From: Bradysia coprophila
Lineage: Eukaryota; Arthropoda; Insecta; Diptera; Sciaridae
Direction of reading: 5' to 3'
Length of the DNA: 64,000 nt
NCBI RefSeq assembly: GCF_014529535.1
Contig: NW_023503302.1
Span: forward strand, 550,062 to 614,061
Shown: positions 63,149 to 64,000 of the stretch, one piece after another
Layout: each line of letters starts with the position of its first letter
Position numbering within the stretch: position 1 is the first letter of the stretch
Position numbers and translations under genes: made by a program
The notes under the pieces: model-generated
What the model saw: only the letters and a program-made list of their open reading frames with translations
Databases searched by the model: none
Told to the model about the DNA's origin: nothing

Positions 63149-64000
63149 GTGAGTAGACGTTATGCTATACACAAGCAGAAATTATTTCCGCATTAATTTC
63201 GCAGATTTAAAACGGTTTTATAACTGAAATTTACGGTAAAATTATAATTAACGAAACAACTATAGCAGAGATTGTGTAATATATATTATGTTACTCGGTA
63301 ACCATATCGCATATAGGCATGGCATATACATGTATATGTTATACATCAACCCTTCATGCTAAATTTATTTACGTTATACTCTACACAAGCTTTCTTTGAC
63401 AGTAAATCCGAATGGAAAGCTGTTGATATAGCACATTAAATTACAAAATGTATCATTTATCAACAACATTTCTATTGTATCCGCTATATACACATACAAA
63501 ACGTAACTTTGTTCACAGTCGTTAATAAATCATCATTTCACTTATCATGATAAAATCGACAACCAAAAACATGGGTGATAGCTTAAAATAAATTATGGCA
63601 ATAGAGTAGATAAAACCTATTCACCCATGAAGATTACGCCACTGTATACATGGCAAAGGCTAGTATACTTTTTCCAAAAAGTTTTTTTTTGCATACACAC
63701 ATATACGATCGGTACTAACAATACGTTAAATTCTCGTTTTTCCTCTTTTTGCTGGATTTCAAAACGTCAACCAGATAATTCATAAATTGGGCAATAAAAA
63801 GAACAGAAAATGAGCATTTGCACAGAGCATCGTTCTGCGGCAAAAAAGTCATGGAGCTATTTTGTTGGAAAATTGAATATTTGGTGTTGTTTTATTACTT
63901 TAGACAAAAGTTTTGCAGAAACGAATTTTAAACCCAAAATTTAATCATCATTAATGGAAATTAACCCGCCTATTTATTACGTTAACGTTGCAAACATTAA
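63149..64000 (+). other. Probable first coding intron, incomplete
   Basis: It follows the GTGAGT donor at 63149. A+T-rich, no convincing acceptor plus in-frame exon before the window ends. Confidence 0.4.

Overview
The window looks like nuclear DNA of an insect, most likely a dipteran. It is strongly A+T-rich. Five recognisable housekeeping genes have many small GT-AG introns, and the rest is a dense graveyard of small DNA transposons and a Helentron-like family. The species cannot be fixed from the sequence; a nematoceran fly (fungus-gnat type) is a guess. There are no operons, tRNA genes, rRNA genes or CRISPR arrays that I can support.

Layout. Bases 1-18000 hold no recognisable gene. They carry nested repeats: two Helentron/HINE-like elements (6947-8094 and 15319-17945, the second with a ~950 bp array of palindromic 19-21 bp units), a 2 kb non-autonomous hAT-like element with an 8 bp target duplication (13150-15158), and several MITEs with clear terminal inverted repeats. 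A small unrecognised intronless reading frame lies at 18590-18949 (-). Bases 22000-41700 are the gene island: mitochondrial methionyl-tRNA synthetase (-), MRE11 (-), Sac1 phosphoinositide phosphatase (-), mitochondrial ATP synthase delta (-), and mitochondrial ribosomal protein mS29/DAP3 (+). I rebuilt the splicing of the four split genes by reading donor and acceptor sites in frame. They close without frame error at 549, 644, 590 and 159 residues, close to the usual family lengths.

Bases 41700-63000 are again gene-poor, with a cluster of transposon remains at 45000-47000 (including the 3' end of a LINE-type retrotransposon) and scattered MITEs. At the right edge (63000-63148, +) a probable first coding exon with a good start context and a strong donor opens a gene that continues beyond the window.

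Three of the five recognised genes act in mitochondria (tRNA charging, ribosome, ATP synthase), one in DNA break repair and one in ER/Golgi lipid turnover. They are neighbours rather than a functional unit. The most interesting non-genic structures are the Helentron-like element with its palindromic satellite, a foldback element inserted inside a short tandem repeat so that its empty site survives next door, and a two-copy MITE family whose target duplications are both 7 bp.
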